A DNA stretch of 64,000 bases, taken from Clostridium sp. 'deep sea'. Lineage in GTDB: Bacteria; Bacillota; UBA994; PWPR01. Position numbers and translations under genes: made by a program. Shown one piece after another: positions 15,257-24,289 of this stretch (positions are counted from its first letter, which is position 1; each line of letters opens with the position of its first letter). Under the pieces are notes generated by a model that was not told where the DNA came from, ran no database searches, and was given only the letters and a program-made list of their open reading frames with translations. The DNA is taken from the NCBI RefSeq assembly GCF_014931565.1, contig NZ_CP063353.1, forward strand, positions 3,162,001-3,226,000, given 5' to 3'.

Positions 15257-17260
15257 ATGCATGTTAAGGCTGTAAAACAAAAACTAGAAAGTTACTTAAA
15301 TCAAATAAAATCTTTTTTTCCAAACTATGAGGATCGCCCTCAACAGTACGAAATGATAAGGGCAATATTAAATGGAATATATAAAAAAAAGCATATATTA
15401 ATTGAAGCAGGAACAGGAACAGGCAAATCCTTAGCATATATTCTGGCTTTATTATCTATCATTAAAGCTAATGAATTAAAAGAAAAAGCGATTATATCTA
15501 CTTATACTATTAACCTTCAACAACAGCTTATAGAAAAAGATATACCTTTACTGCAAAAAATACTAGATGAAGATTTTAAAGTAGCTATAGCTAAAGGTAG
15601 AAGTAATTATTTGTGTCAAAATAGAGTGATGAATGTACTAAATAGTATAGCAGGATTATTTAGTACCGCTGAGGAAGCCCTAAACTATCGGGAGTTATTA
15701 GATGAAGTATATGATGGCTCTGGACTTAGGGTTGGGGATCGTGCAGATTTAACTACCTCAGTAATGCCTAGTGTTTGGAATGAAGTATGCTCTAGTAGAG
15801 AAACCTGTTTAGAAGATAGCTGTCCTTATGAGTTTAAATGTCAGTTTAAAAAAGCACGTAAAGAGCTTCATAAAGCAGATATAGTAATTGCTAATCACGC
15901 CTTGTTTTTTGTAGATTTAATGTTAAGAGGAGATACAACTCAAGAAGAAGGCGGAATACTACCTACCTACGACTACGTAGTGTTTGATGAGGCTCACCAT
16001 GTAGAAGATGCAGCAACAAGTGCCTTTTCTATAACGGTAGACTCAAAAAGCGTTAATCAGCCAGCAGCATGGCTACAAAACATGTTAAAGCGTGAAGTTG
16101 TACGCACAGCCTTAACTGAATGTGGCTATACCTTAAATCATGCCGCACAGTTAAATCAGCAGTATTTTGCCAAATCAAATGAGCTGATGCAGAATATAGA
16201 GAAATTAAATGGTAGCTCAATGAGTAAAAGAGTGTCACCATTACAAATTAAAGAGGTTGAAAATAGTTTAAATGATACGCTAACAGAGCTTATAGAAATT
16301 ACAGATAAAATGAGTAATAACATGGCAATAGATGAAACTACTGCAGCAGAAATAGAAAGGTTGCGCCTTAATTTTCAGGGCATAGCTGATAATATTGATT
16401 TTGTATTAAATGCCAAAGGTAGTGACTATGTATATTGGGTTGAATCACGCAATTATCCAGCGGCCTTTGCTGCTCCCTTAAATATTGCTGAAATGATGAA
16501 TGAAAGAATATTCACCCATGAAACCCCAATTGTATGTACTTCAGCTACCCTAGCTGTGCCAGATATGAACTACTTTGCTTACCGAATGGGTGTCGAAAAC
16601 TATAACTCCAATATAATATATTCACCATTTAATTATGAAAAACAAGCAAAACTAATAGTACCCAATGATGCTTTGGAACCAGACTTTAATAATATAAATA
16701 AGTATGAAAACTATATAGCTAACACTGTGTTAGAGGCACGCAACAAAATTAAAGGTGGAATTTTCGTATTATTTACATCTTATAAAATGTTAGATAGTGT
16801 TCATAATTTAGTTGCAAGCAAACTTTTAGTAGACAATAAAACTATTTTAAAGCAGGGTGAAACATCACGAAGCGAGCTAATAAGAAAATTTAAAAGTGAT
16901 GGTGACGCCATTTTGTTTGGTACTTCATCTTTTTGGGAGGGTGTAGATGTAGCTGGTGATAGCTTAAGGTGCGTTATTATCACTAAATTACCATTTCCAG
17001 TTCCAGATGATCCTTTGGCTGAAGCCCGAATGGATAAAATAAAAGCAACTGGCGGCAATCCCTTTGGCAAATATATGTTACCTCAAGCAGTACTACATTT
17101 TAAACAAGGTTTTGGCAGACTGATAAGAAGCAAAAGTGATAGCGGCCTAGTTATTGTTACTGATAAACGACTTGTTTCAAAACGTTATGGCAGTAATTTT
17201 ATAAAAGCATTACCTCAAATATCACTAGATAATGAAATTAAAGATATTAAGCCCCTGTAG
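15257..17260 (+). CDS. DinG/XPD-family ATP-dependent DNA helicase
   Basis: A 667-aa superfamily 2 helicase. Walker A EAGTGTGKS (50-58), DEAH box 244-247, and four cysteines between them (Cys120, Cys184, Cys189, Cys195) that fit the 4Fe-4S cluster of the DinG/XPD group. C-terminal motifs include GTSSFWEGVDVAG and QGFGRLIRS. No exonuclease domain, unlike Bacillus DinG; it is closer to the E. coli DinG/YoaA form. Unwinds 5' overhang substrates such as R-loops or repair intermediates. Confidence 0.92.
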   Translation: MHVKAVKQKLESYLNQIKSFFPNYEDRPQQYEMIRAILNGIYKKKHILIEAGTGTGKSLAYILALLSIIKANELKEKAIISTYTINLQQQLIEKDIPLLQKILDEDFKVAIAKGRSNYLCQNRVMNVLNSIAGLFSTAEEALNYRELLDEVYDGSGLRVGDRADLTTSVMPSVWNEVCSSRETCLEDSCPYEFKCQFKKARKELHKADIVIANHALFFVDLMLRGDTTQEEGGILPTYDYVVFDEAHHVEDAATSAFSITVDSKSVNQPAAWLQNMLKREVVRTALTECGYTLNHAAQLNQQYFAKSNELMQNIEKLNGSSMSKRVSPLQIKEVENSLNDTLTELIEITDKMSNNMAIDETTAAEIERLRLNFQGIADNIDFVLNAKGSDYVYWVESRNYPAAFAAPLNIAEMMNERIFTHETPIVCTSATLAVPDMNYFAYRMGVENYNSNIIYSPFNYEKQAKLIVPNDALEPDFNNINKYENYIANTVLEARNKIKGGIFVLFTSYKMLDSVHNLVASKLLVDNKTILKQGETSRSELIRKFKSDGDAILFGTSSFWEGVDVAGDSLRCVIITKLPFPVPDDPLAEARMDKIKATGGNPFGKYMLPQAVLHFKQGFGRLIRSKSDSGLVIVTDKRLVSKRYGSNFIKALPQISLDNEIKDIKPL

Positions 17261-17295
17261 GGGTAAACATGCAAAACGTTACAAATAATTGTACC

Positions 17296-17820
17296 TATGT
17301 AGGGTAAGAATTGCATGCGTACCGCCGTAGGTTAATGAGTAATATTACCATAATAATATCTATAATAATACCTAAACCCATTACAAAAACAGCAACTATT
17401 TTCATGAAAATTGTACCCATGTAGGGTACGCATTGCATGCGTACCGCTGTAGGTTGATGAGTAATATTACCATAATAATATCTATAATAATACCTAAACC
17501 CATTACAAAAACAGCAACTATTTTCATGAAAATTGTACCCATGTAGGGTACGCATTGCATGCGTACCGCCGTAGGTTAATGAGTAAAACCCATAATAATA
17601 CCTAAACCCATTACAAAAACAGCAACTATTTTCATGAAAATTGTACCCATGTAGGGTACGCATTGCATGCGTATCGCCGTAGGTTAATGAGTAATATTAC
17701 CATAATAATATCTATAATAGTACCTAAACCCATTACAAAAATAGCAATTATTTTTATGAAAATTGTACCCATGTAGGGTACGCATTGCATGCGTACCGCT
17801 GTAGGTTAATGAGTAAAACC
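17296..17820. repeat. tandem array of a palindromic REP-like repeat (period 122 bp)
   Basis: Five cores of GGTACGCA-TTGCA-TGCGTACC at 17303, 17425, 17547, 17655 and 17777 (each 21 bp; first and fourth slightly diverged). Spacings are 122, 122, 108 and 122 bp; the short unit has lost bases between cores. The sequence between the cores is nearly identical from unit to unit. Two more single copies lie at 45581 and 46431. The array fills the gap between the helicase and nucleotidyltransferase genes. Confidence 0.9.
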
Positions 17821-17844
17821 CATAATAATTACCAAGGAGAAAAA

Positions 17845-18408
17845 ATGAAATACAAACAAGACTTAATCAAAATACTAAACTCAAACCCTAAATTTATGAT
17901 GTACCTTGAAACTGCTCACAGGTTAGGTTTAAAAAACTATTGTGTAGGAGCGGGGTCTATAAGAGATACTGTCTGGTCTTATTTACATAATATTAATACA
18001 GTTAAATACAAGGATATAGATCTAGCTTACTTCAATAAACAAGAAGATAGAATTAAAGAAGAAGAGTATGAACAACAACTAAATAAATTAGGTTTAAATG
18101 TAGAATGGGATGTTAAAAACCAAGCTTTAGTACATGAATGGTATGAGCAGAAATTTGGCATAAAGGTTAAACCCTATACTAGTATAGAAGATGCCATTTC
18201 AACATGGCCCGAGCCCGCAACTAGCGTGGCAGTTTATTTAAACCCAAATAATCAAATGCAGGTAATAGCACCTTTAGGATTAGACGATTTGTTTAATATT
18301 ACTTTACGCAGAAATAAAAAAAGAATAAGTCAAAAAATCTTTGAAGAGCGTTTAAAAAGCAAAGATATGGTGAAAAAATGGCCGAACCTTACAGTAATAA
18401 GAAGCTAA
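17845..18408 (+). CDS. nucleotidyltransferase family protein (NTP_transf_6-like)
   Basis: A 187-aa protein. Motifs typical of this group: GAGSIRDTVWS, KYKDIDLAYFN (the DxD metal pair), TSIEDAISTWPEPATSVAVYL and the C-terminal AP-x-GLDDLFN. Start at ATG 17845 with AAGGAG eight bases upstream; an in-frame upstream start at 17785 lies inside the repeat array and is rejected. Substrate unknown. Confidence 0.85.
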   Translation: MKYKQDLIKILNSNPKFMMYLETAHRLGLKNYCVGAGSIRDTVWSYLHNINTVKYKDIDLAYFNKQEDRIKEEEYEQQLNKLGLNVEWDVKNQALVHEWYEQKFGIKVKPYTSIEDAISTWPEPATSVAVYLNPNNQMQVIAPLGLDDLFNITLRRNKKRISQKIFEERLKSKDMVKKWPNLTVIRS

Positions 18409-18497
18409 CGTTTAAGTGATTAAATGAAAAGTCTTTAGCATAAAAAATCAATATAGGCTAATCATAATTACAGAAGTTAAACTAAGGAGAGTAATTT

Positions 18498-18818
18498 ATG
18501 ATTATTTATAATAAGCTTATAAGAGATAAAATACCCCAAATAATAAAACAACAAGGTAAAAAATGCAATACCAAAGAGTTAAATGATACCGAATATCTAC
18601 GCTATTTAAACCTAAAACTCAACGAAGAGATTAATGAATATTATGAAAGCCAAAATCCAGATGAACTAGCCGATGTGGTTGAGGTAATCTATGCTTTATT
18701 AAAGTATCAAGGCATAAGTATAGAAGAGTTTGAAACTATTAGAAAAACAAAGCTAAAAACTAATGGTGGTTTTAATAAACGACTTTTACTGCTAGAAGTT
18801 TCCTCGAAAAAAGGTTGA
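18498..18818 (+). CDS. MazG-like nucleotide pyrophosphohydrolase
   Basis: A 106-aa all-helical protein opening with YNKLIRDKIPQII, then an ExxE (LNEEINEY) and the DELADVVEVIYAL metal-binding segment, the features of the MazG-like/PRA-PH superfamily. Probably hydrolyses a nucleoside triphosphate or related phosphate to the monophosphate. AAGGAG upstream. Monocistronic. Confidence 0.8.
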   Translation: MIIYNKLIRDKIPQIIKQQGKKCNTKELNDTEYLRYLNLKLNEEINEYYESQNPDELADVVEVIYALLKYQGISIEEFETIRKTKLKTNGGFNKRLLLLEVSSKKG

Positions 18819-18830
18819 TTAAATAGGGTA

Positions 18831-18891
18831 TGGATAATTATTGTATAATATTGATTTTTCTATTTACATAGTGCTATACAATAATTATCCA
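18831..18891. repeat. perfect 17-bp inverted repeat between convergent genes
   Basis: TGGATAATTATTGTATA at 18831-18847 and its exact complement at 18875-18891, separated by 27 bp. May act as a long-stem terminator for either gene, though no T-run adjoins it. Confidence 0.7.
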
Positions 18892-18924
18892 TCTAAGCTT
18901 CTTTTTGTGAAAATCTTAAAAATA

Positions 18925-20207
18925 CTAAGAGGATACACTCTCAAACTGAGTTTGCTGCAGTATATTGTTTTGATTAATCATTTTTTTAAATAAAAGTCGA
19001 GATATCAGGCTGGCCATCAGCACTAAGACTGAAAAAATTAATATACAAAAATAAGCTGGTATTTTATCTAACATTCTACCCATAATTGCTTGACCTAGTG
19101 GAATAGATGATAATATAAAAGTACTCATAACCGCAGATATTCTACCCATCATATGTCCTGGAATAATTTTTTGACGAGCAGTAATAGATATTACTGATGC
19201 CATTGTAATTAGAGCCCCTAGTATAAAAGAAGAAATAATAACTCCTATATAAGCTACCCAAAAGCCAAATGGAAACATATTTGGAATTACAGTAATGCCA
19301 GCAAAAATAAATGAAATTCCACATATGCAATAGAGCGCAGGAATCGACTTTTTAAAGTCATATTTTTTCATGAATTTACTAACCAGTAAAGATCCTATAA
19401 TTGGTCCAGTCATCATTAGAGAGCGAGCTATACCATATAAATTATCTCCTACTTGTAAATTTTGTCGTAGTACATAAGGAAAAGCTATCATTGATACTGG
19501 AGCTATAGTAAAGTTTATTATAACTGATCCCATTGTTAGGATTTGTAATACTGGTTTTTGTCTTAAAAAACTAATGCCCTCAGCAAAAGATTTAAAAAAT
19601 GATTCTTTTTAGCTTTGTGAACACTCTCTTTGTGAACACTTATAAACATTTCAGAGATTGATGAAAGAAAAAAACTAATCCCATTCAATACCATTACAAT
19701 TAAAAGACCTAGTTGTGAGTACAGAATTCCACCTAACAATGGTGCTAAAATGGTTGTAAAAGACAGTATTAAACGTCTCACAGAGTTTATAGTAGCAAGC
19801 TGTTCTTTTTCAACAATATCTGGAATAATGGCAGCTGTAGCCGGCTCAAATAAAACAGTAATCATGCCTAACAGTAAAGTGAAAATATATATTTGAGTAA
19901 GGCTCAAGCCGTTATTACAATACAGGAGAGCTACAAACAAAAAAGTAAGAAATCCTGCTATAGCATCGAGTATTACAATTAACTTTTTTCTACTTACTCT
20001 GTCTGCTAGCACCCCTGCAAACGGTCCCAAAACAATGCGTGGAATCATACTAAGCAGTATTACATTAGAAAACATAGTAGCAGACTGAGTTGTATCAAGC
20101 ACATAAAGAGATAAAGCAAATAACTGCATGCTGCTTCCTAAGGTAGATACTAGTTGACCTAAAAGCAGAAGTATAGGGTTTTTACCTTTAATATCTTTAA
20201 GATTCAT
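18925..20207 (-). pseudogene. MFS exporter split by a one-base frameshift
   Basis: Two reading frames make one 12-helix major facilitator. The N-terminal part (20207-19563) has LADRVSRKKLIVILDA after the second helix; the C-terminal part (to 18925) continues at 19610 in another frame as ESFFKSFAEGISFLRQKPVL. One T added to the six-T run (plus strand A-run 19594-19599) restores a single frame of about 427 aa. Either a true inactivation or an error in a homopolymer. It sits 25 bases downstream of the ArsR-type regulator, likely its own regulator. Confidence 0.85.
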
Positions 20208-20232
20208 TCTTTTAGCCTTTCTATCATGTTCA

Positions 20233-21258
20233 TTAATTTATAATTATCTTAACTGCTTCATAAAGCTTTGATTCTAATGCTTTTTTATTTAGAGAATAAT
20301 GCACCTTATTATCATGATGCCATTCTATTTTTACTAATCCAACTTCCACTAATTTTTTCATATGATAGCTGGTGGTTGCTGCAGTTAACTCACATTTTTC
20401 GGCTAGCTCTTTGCTATAGCGAGTTGCTTTAGCTAAGAGTTTAAGAACTTGTAATCTTTTTGGGTCTGCTAGAGTTTTAAAAAGCCTTGCAACGTGTTTT
20501 TCATTTGCTTGAACGTTTAGCCTCTCAATTAGCGTAAAGCCGTAATGATGGTAATAAGCATCTTCAAAATTCCATAACGCCTGACCAGCATAAGAAAAAT
20601 ACATTGTATATAGGTATATAGGTTTATCAGTTTTATACTCATTCTCAGATTTATACCAAATTATCTCGTTAAAAAAACGATCTTGATCTATATCATAAAT
20701 TTCTTGATGTTTCTTAACAGTTTTATTTAAATACTCCTTAACATGAGGAACAAACTCTTTAAAGTATTTATGGTAATAATTTTTAAAAATAGAACAGTAC
20801 CTTCTTTTAATTTCCACTGGATTATGTTTGTATAAAAGAAAGCTTTCAGCATCAGTAGATTTTATATCTGTAATAGGGTTTTTATCAATTGCTAATTTTA
20901 GGACATTGTCATTGTCTAAAACAGTTAGGTCAACATGTATTCTACGTAAATACCTGTTAAGCAAGTCATGTGTAGATATATTCTCTAATTCTAGCAAACA
21001 ATCTTCAATGCTTTTAAACTCATTGGCAATCTCATAAAGCGCAATAAATATTCCTGAAAAGTTTAAAAACACTAAGTCAAAATCTTGTTTCATTATTAAG
21101 TCCATGTTTGTCTCTAAATTATGGTAGAAATTATTTATTACTTTAACTTCAGCATAATTGCTTTTTGTAGGAGTAATACCTTGTTTAGTTTTAACTAGGC
21201 TTAAAATAGAGCTAAAAAATTCATAGTTAAGGTTATACATTATAATATTATTAGACAT
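20233..21258 (-). CDS. ArsR-type transcriptional regulator with long N-terminal domain
   Basis: A 341-aa protein. Residues from about 255 form an ArsR winged helix: ARLFKTLADPKRLQVLKLL, then the recognition helix ELTAATTSYHMKKLVEVGLV. The N-terminal 250 residues are of unknown type, rich in aromatic residues and without a visible metal-binding Cys cluster. Good AAGGAG site. It heads the operon with the MFS gene and probably represses it; an inverted repeat and a Fur-like box lie upstream. Confidence 0.85.
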   Translation of the reverse strand: MSNNIIMYNLNYEFFSSILSLVKTKQGITPTKSNYAEVKVINNFYHNLETNMDLIMKQDFDLVFLNFSGIFIALYEIANEFKSIEDCLLELENISTHDLLNRYLRRIHVDLTVLDNDNVLKLAIDKNPITDIKSTDAESFLLYKHNPVEIKRRYCSIFKNYYHKYFKEFVPHVKEYLNKTVKKHQEIYDIDQDRFFNEIIWYKSENEYKTDKPIYLYTMYFSYAGQALWNFEDAYYHHYGFTLIERLNVQANEKHVARLFKTLADPKRLQVLKLLAKATRYSKELAEKCELTAATTSYHMKKLVEVGLVKIEWHHDNKVHYSLNKKALESKLYEAVKIIIN

Positions 21259-21276
21259 TAATTAAACTCCTTTGTG

Positions 21277-21292
21277 TTAGATGAATATCTAA
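21277..21292 (-). promoter_or_regulatory. possible operator of the ArsR-type regulator
   Basis: Inverted repeat TTAGAT-GAAT-ATCTAA, 19 bases before the start codon of the regulator gene. Confidence 0.4.
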
Positions 21293-21328
21293 TGTAATTA
21301 TAAAATAGCTCTAGTTATATGTCAATAA

Positions 21329-21343
21329 TGATAATCAATATCA
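21329..21343 (-). promoter_or_regulatory. Fur-like box
   Basis: TGATAATCAATATCA matches the 7-1-7 Fur-family consensus TGATAATnATTATCA at all but one position. It lies upstream of the regulator-MFS operon. Confidence 0.45.
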
Positions 21344-21367
21344 CTAAATCGATTATTGCTTTAAAAT

Positions 21368-21405
21368 AAAAAAACAAGGCTAAAACCTTGCTGGCCTTGT
21401 TTTTA
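21368..21405 (-). terminator. terminator after the Cys-rich peptide genes
   Basis: AAAACAAGGC / GCCTTGTTTT hairpin, T-rich on both sides. Confidence 0.75.
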
Positions 21406-21423
21406 ATAAAATAGAGTAATTAT

Positions 21424-21546
21424 TTATAGATAAGAGATACAGGTAAAGTCAACACATCCCCACACATTTGAGCAATGAAAATACTTACTACATGGATAAA
21501 CTGGCTCTTCAACTTGAAGCTTACATGGATTAACTAAAAAAATCAT
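21424..21546 (-). CDS. 40-aa Cys-rich peptide, FLVNP type (copy B)
   Basis: Begins MIFLVNPCKLQVEEPVYPC and carries six Cys in all, with the C-terminal half rich in aromatic residues. Ribosome site GTGAGG lies nine bases upstream. It shares the FLVNP opening with copy A and lies 55 bases downstream of it in the same direction, before a terminator. Looks like a precursor of a modified or secreted peptide with a conserved leader; no modifying enzyme lies next to it. Confidence 0.5.
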   Translation of the reverse strand: MIFLVNPCKLQVEEPVYPCSKYFHCSNVWGCVDFTCISYL

Positions 21547-21601
21547 CTTAAAACCTCACTTTTAGAATATAAATTATTAAAATTATTTAAGTAGCAAATT
21601 G

Positions 21602-21718
21602 TTAATAACTAAAATTATAACAGTGGTAACTTCTACAGCCACCATAGGATGTGCAGTTTAAATAATTTCTACAACCTAAAGCTAAGATAGAGTCTTTTGG
21701 ATTAACTAAAAATTTCAT
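21602..21718 (-). CDS. 38-aa Cys-rich peptide, FLVNP type (copy A)
   Basis: Begins MKFLVNPKDSILALGC and has four Cys spaced among Asn, Ser, Tyr and Gly. Ribosome site GGGAGG is strong; a TATAAT-like box lies about 40 bases upstream. Paralogue of copy B: the first six residues are shared except residue 2. The layout (tandem tiny Cys-rich ORFs in Clostridia) recalls Clo7bot-type families, which I cannot verify by eye. Confidence 0.55.
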   Translation of the reverse strand: MKFLVNPKDSILALGCRNYLNCTSYGGCRSYHCYNFSY

Positions 21719-21849
21719 TACTGAAACCTCCCTCATTATCATATATACATTATAACATGTAAAATATTAGTAATTAAAGCATAATATAAAATAAAAAGAG
21801 AATTAATGGTTTATTAATAAGTTTAATAATGCTATATTAAGTTTAAAAT

Positions 21850-21876
21850 AACAGAGTCGCCCTAAGGCGACTCTCA
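21850..21876 (-). terminator. terminator of the cyclophilin gene
   Basis: GAGTCGCC / GGCGACTC hairpin; the T-run on the minus strand is short. Confidence 0.6.
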
Positions 21877-21881
21877 AATAA

Positions 21882-22421
21882 TTATCTCATGTTATTTGTT
21901 TCTGGTTCTGGGTACTCTACTGCAAAAGTATCCACAGTCATTTCCTTAATGATTGGTGCCTCTACAGGGTTTCCCATACGTGGGTTAATTAATGGGCTAT
22001 CAACAATAGCTTTAACGGCATCCATTCCCTCAATAACCTTACCAAATCCTGCATAGTTATTATCTAAATGTGGAGCAGGTTTATCCATAATAAAAAACTG
22101 TGATCCTGCAGAGTCTGGATGCTGAGCTCTAGCCATAGATAAAACGCCCTCAACATGTTTTAAATCATTTTTTACACCGTTATTATTAAACTCACCTTTA
22201 ATTCCATAACCTGGTCCACCAGTACCGTTACCTGTTGGGCAACCACCTTGAATTACAAAACCAGGAATAATTCTATGAAATGTTAAACCATTATAAAAAC
22301 CTTTGTTTATTAAGCTTATAAAATTGTTAACTGTGTTTGGGGCAACTTCTGGATATAATTCTGCTTTAATTACAGAATCATCTTGCATTGTTATAGTAAC
22401 AATAGGGTTTTGATTACTCAT
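21882..22421 (-). CDS. cyclophilin-type peptidyl-prolyl isomerase
   Basis: A 179-aa cytosolic cyclophilin with no signal peptide. Catalytic Arg in FHRIIPGFVIQGG, the GSQFFI motif and HLDNNYAGFGKVIEGM are all present. Closely related to the two domains of the lipoprotein at 24290-25477, so the three arose by duplication. AGGAG ribosome site. Confidence 0.93.
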   Translation of the reverse strand: MSNQNPIVTITMQDDSVIKAELYPEVAPNTVNNFISLINKGFYNGLTFHRIIPGFVIQGGCPTGNGTGGPGYGIKGEFNNNGVKNDLKHVEGVLSMARAQHPDSAGSQFFIMDKPAPHLDNNYAGFGKVIEGMDAVKAIVDSPLINPRMGNPVEAPIIKEMTVDTFAVEYPEPETNNMR

Positions 22422-22527
22422 AATATAAATCTCCTAAATGTAGTTTTGTCATAGATATAGTAACATTAAATGCTAATATTTTAAAATTAGTTTGCAAAAT
22501 ATGTTAATTATATATATATTTATTAAT

Positions 22528-23081
22528 AACCGCAAAGTTCGCTAAGATATAAGAAGGGCTTATTATTAATTAGTGTGAACGTGTAAATGTTCTAAGTAGT
22601 TTCACGTAAAGGTTGCTTAAGGAGAATGAAATTTTGGAAGAACACTTTAAAACTGTTTTAGATTGTGCTTTTGAAATACACTTGGCCCTGGATTGTTAGA
22701 AAATACATATAAGCAATGTTTAGCACATGAAATATCATTAAGAGGTCTAAAGGTAGAGGTTGAAATGGAAATACCAGTAATATACAAGAACATAAAATTG
22801 AAATGTGGATATAGGATAGATATCTTGGCAGAAGACTGTATTATAGTTGAAATAAAATCTACTAAGCAAATTAATGATGTGCATTTAGCTCAAATTATGA
22901 CGTATTTAAAATTATCCAACAAAATGCTGGGATTATTGGCTAATTTTAATGTAAAATATTTAAAGAATGGCATTAAAAGAGTTGTGAATAGATACAAAAT
23001 ATAATATCTATAGGTTTTGGTAAATAAGCTTCCATTTCAATAAGCTGTATCTCTTCATTATCTTTGCGCTCTTTGCGGTTT
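22528..23081. mobile_element. cassette flanked by inverted repeats around a GxxExxY gene
   Basis: AACCGCAAAG-TTCGCTAAGAT at 22528-22548 is matched in inverse by ATCTTTGCGC-TCTTTGCGGTTT at 23060-23081 (about 18 of 21 positions). The two enclose only the broken GxxExxY gene. Such CCGCAAAG-type repeats often flank this family. Confidence 0.5.
22634..23004 (+). pseudogene. GxxExxY (PDDEXK_3) protein gene, frameshifted
   Basis: The reading frame from TTG 22634 (AAGGAG upstream) gives the family's opening VLDCAFEIHLAL and then stops. The rest is in the next frame: GPGLLENTYKQCLAHE..., CGYRIDILAEDCIIVEIKS (catalytic D and ExK), LKNGIKRVVN. At the junction an intact gene would read two copies of TTGGCCC in a row; only one remains, so loss of one 7-bp repeat explains the frameshift. 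Confidence 0.8.
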
Positions 23082-23134
23082 AATTTTGCTATACTGATAA
23101 GTAAGGTAATATTTAAAGATACGGAGGAATAAAA

Positions 23135-24193
23135 ATGAATCAAGAATCAAAACAATTTTTGCAAGATTTAATAACTACCCCCTCACCATCTGGTGCAGAA
23201 TATGCCATACAACAAAAGTGGATAAACTACACAAAACAATTTGCCCACAAAATACAAACCGATGCAGTTGGCAATGTTATTGCTTGTTTAAACCCTAATA
23301 ATGAGTTTAAGGTAATGTTGGCAGGACACTGTGATGAAATAGCTTTTGTAGTAAGTTACATAGATGACAATGGATTTTTATCCGTCATAAAAGCTGGAGG
23401 CATAAGCCATAAAATAGCTTTAGGCATGAGAGTTAAAGTACTAGGTAAAAATGGACCAATTTATGGTGTTGTTGGGGTGCCAGCAGAACACCACGGTGGG
23501 GTAGGTGACAACCTAAAACTTGAAGATATTTATATTGATTGTGGTGCTATAGATAAAGAGGATATGTTGAAGCATGTTAACATAGGTGACTATGTTATAT
23601 ACGACACCAATTATAGCTATATGTTAAATGACAATATTGTGGGTAGAGGTTTAGATAATAAAACAGGTGCTTTTATAGTGGCAGAGGTATTAAAAAGAGT
23701 AGCGAAAGCTGAGCCTAAAGTAGGAGTTTATGCTGTAAGCACAGTTAATGAAGAAACCAATATGGGTGGTGCTTACTTTGCTAGTAGTTCCATAAATCCA
23801 ACCCTAGGAATAGCCTGTGACGTAACCTTTGCTACCGATTACCCTAATGTCAATAATAAAAAACATGGAACTGTTAAAATAGCAGGTGGTCCAGTATTAG
23901 CCAAAGGTGCCCCCATAAACCCAGTAGCCAATAGCTTGTTAGCAGAAGTAGCAAGCAAAAATAATATACCAGTACAATACGAATTAACCCCACGAAGCAC
24001 AGGAACAGATGCCGATAAAATAAGAGTGAGCTGTAAAGGGGTACCTGTTGCTTTAGTATCATTACCAATAAGATACATGCATTCACCCGTAGAGCTTGCC
24101 AATACAAACGATATAGAACAAGAAATAGAGATATTAACCCAGTTTATTTTAAGTTTAACAGGTGAAGAGGATTTTAGATTATTAAAAGCATAG
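23135..24193 (+). CDS. M42 family metallopeptidase
   Basis: A 352-aa cytosolic di-zinc aminopeptidase (glutamyl aminopeptidase/deblocking type). Metal and catalytic residues are visible in AGHCDEIAF (His), GRGLDNKTGA (Asp), NEETNMGG (Glu pair), CDVTFATDYPN (Asp) and YMHSPVE (His). ACGGAGG ribosome site. Monocistronic with a strong terminator. Confidence 0.93.
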   Translation: MNQESKQFLQDLITTPSPSGAEYAIQQKWINYTKQFAHKIQTDAVGNVIACLNPNNEFKVMLAGHCDEIAFVVSYIDDNGFLSVIKAGGISHKIALGMRVKVLGKNGPIYGVVGVPAEHHGGVGDNLKLEDIYIDCGAIDKEDMLKHVNIGDYVIYDTNYSYMLNDNIVGRGLDNKTGAFIVAEVLKRVAKAEPKVGVYAVSTVNEETNMGGAYFASSSINPTLGIACDVTFATDYPNVNNKKHGTVKIAGGPVLAKGAPINPVANSLLAEVASKNNIPVQYELTPRSTGTDADKIRVSCKGVPVALVSLPIRYMHSPVELANTNDIEQEIEILTQFILSLTGEEDFRLLKA

Positions 24194-24221
24194 AAGTAAA
24201 GACAATTTTATACTCATAATA

Positions 24222-24264
24222 AAAGCACGATATTCTAACTATTACGTTTAGAATATCGTGCTTT
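24222..24264. terminator. bidirectional terminator
   Basis: Perfect 17-bp stem AAAGCACGATATTCTAA with its complement, nine-base loop, between convergent genes. Confidence 0.8.
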
Positions 24265-24289
24265 ATATAAAATCTAATTAAATAATAAG

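Noticed and set aside
17295-17663. Minus-strand ORF in the repeat array encoding a repeated hydrophobic peptide (MKIVAVFVMGLGIII...)
   Set aside because: No ribosome site before any of the ATGs, the start codon is lost in the 17.7 kb unit and one unit has an internal deletion; better explained as a by-product of the tandem repeat.
17296-17820. CRISPR-like array
   Set aside because: Spacers between the palindromes are nearly identical and about 100 bp long; no cas genes. It is a tandem repeat.
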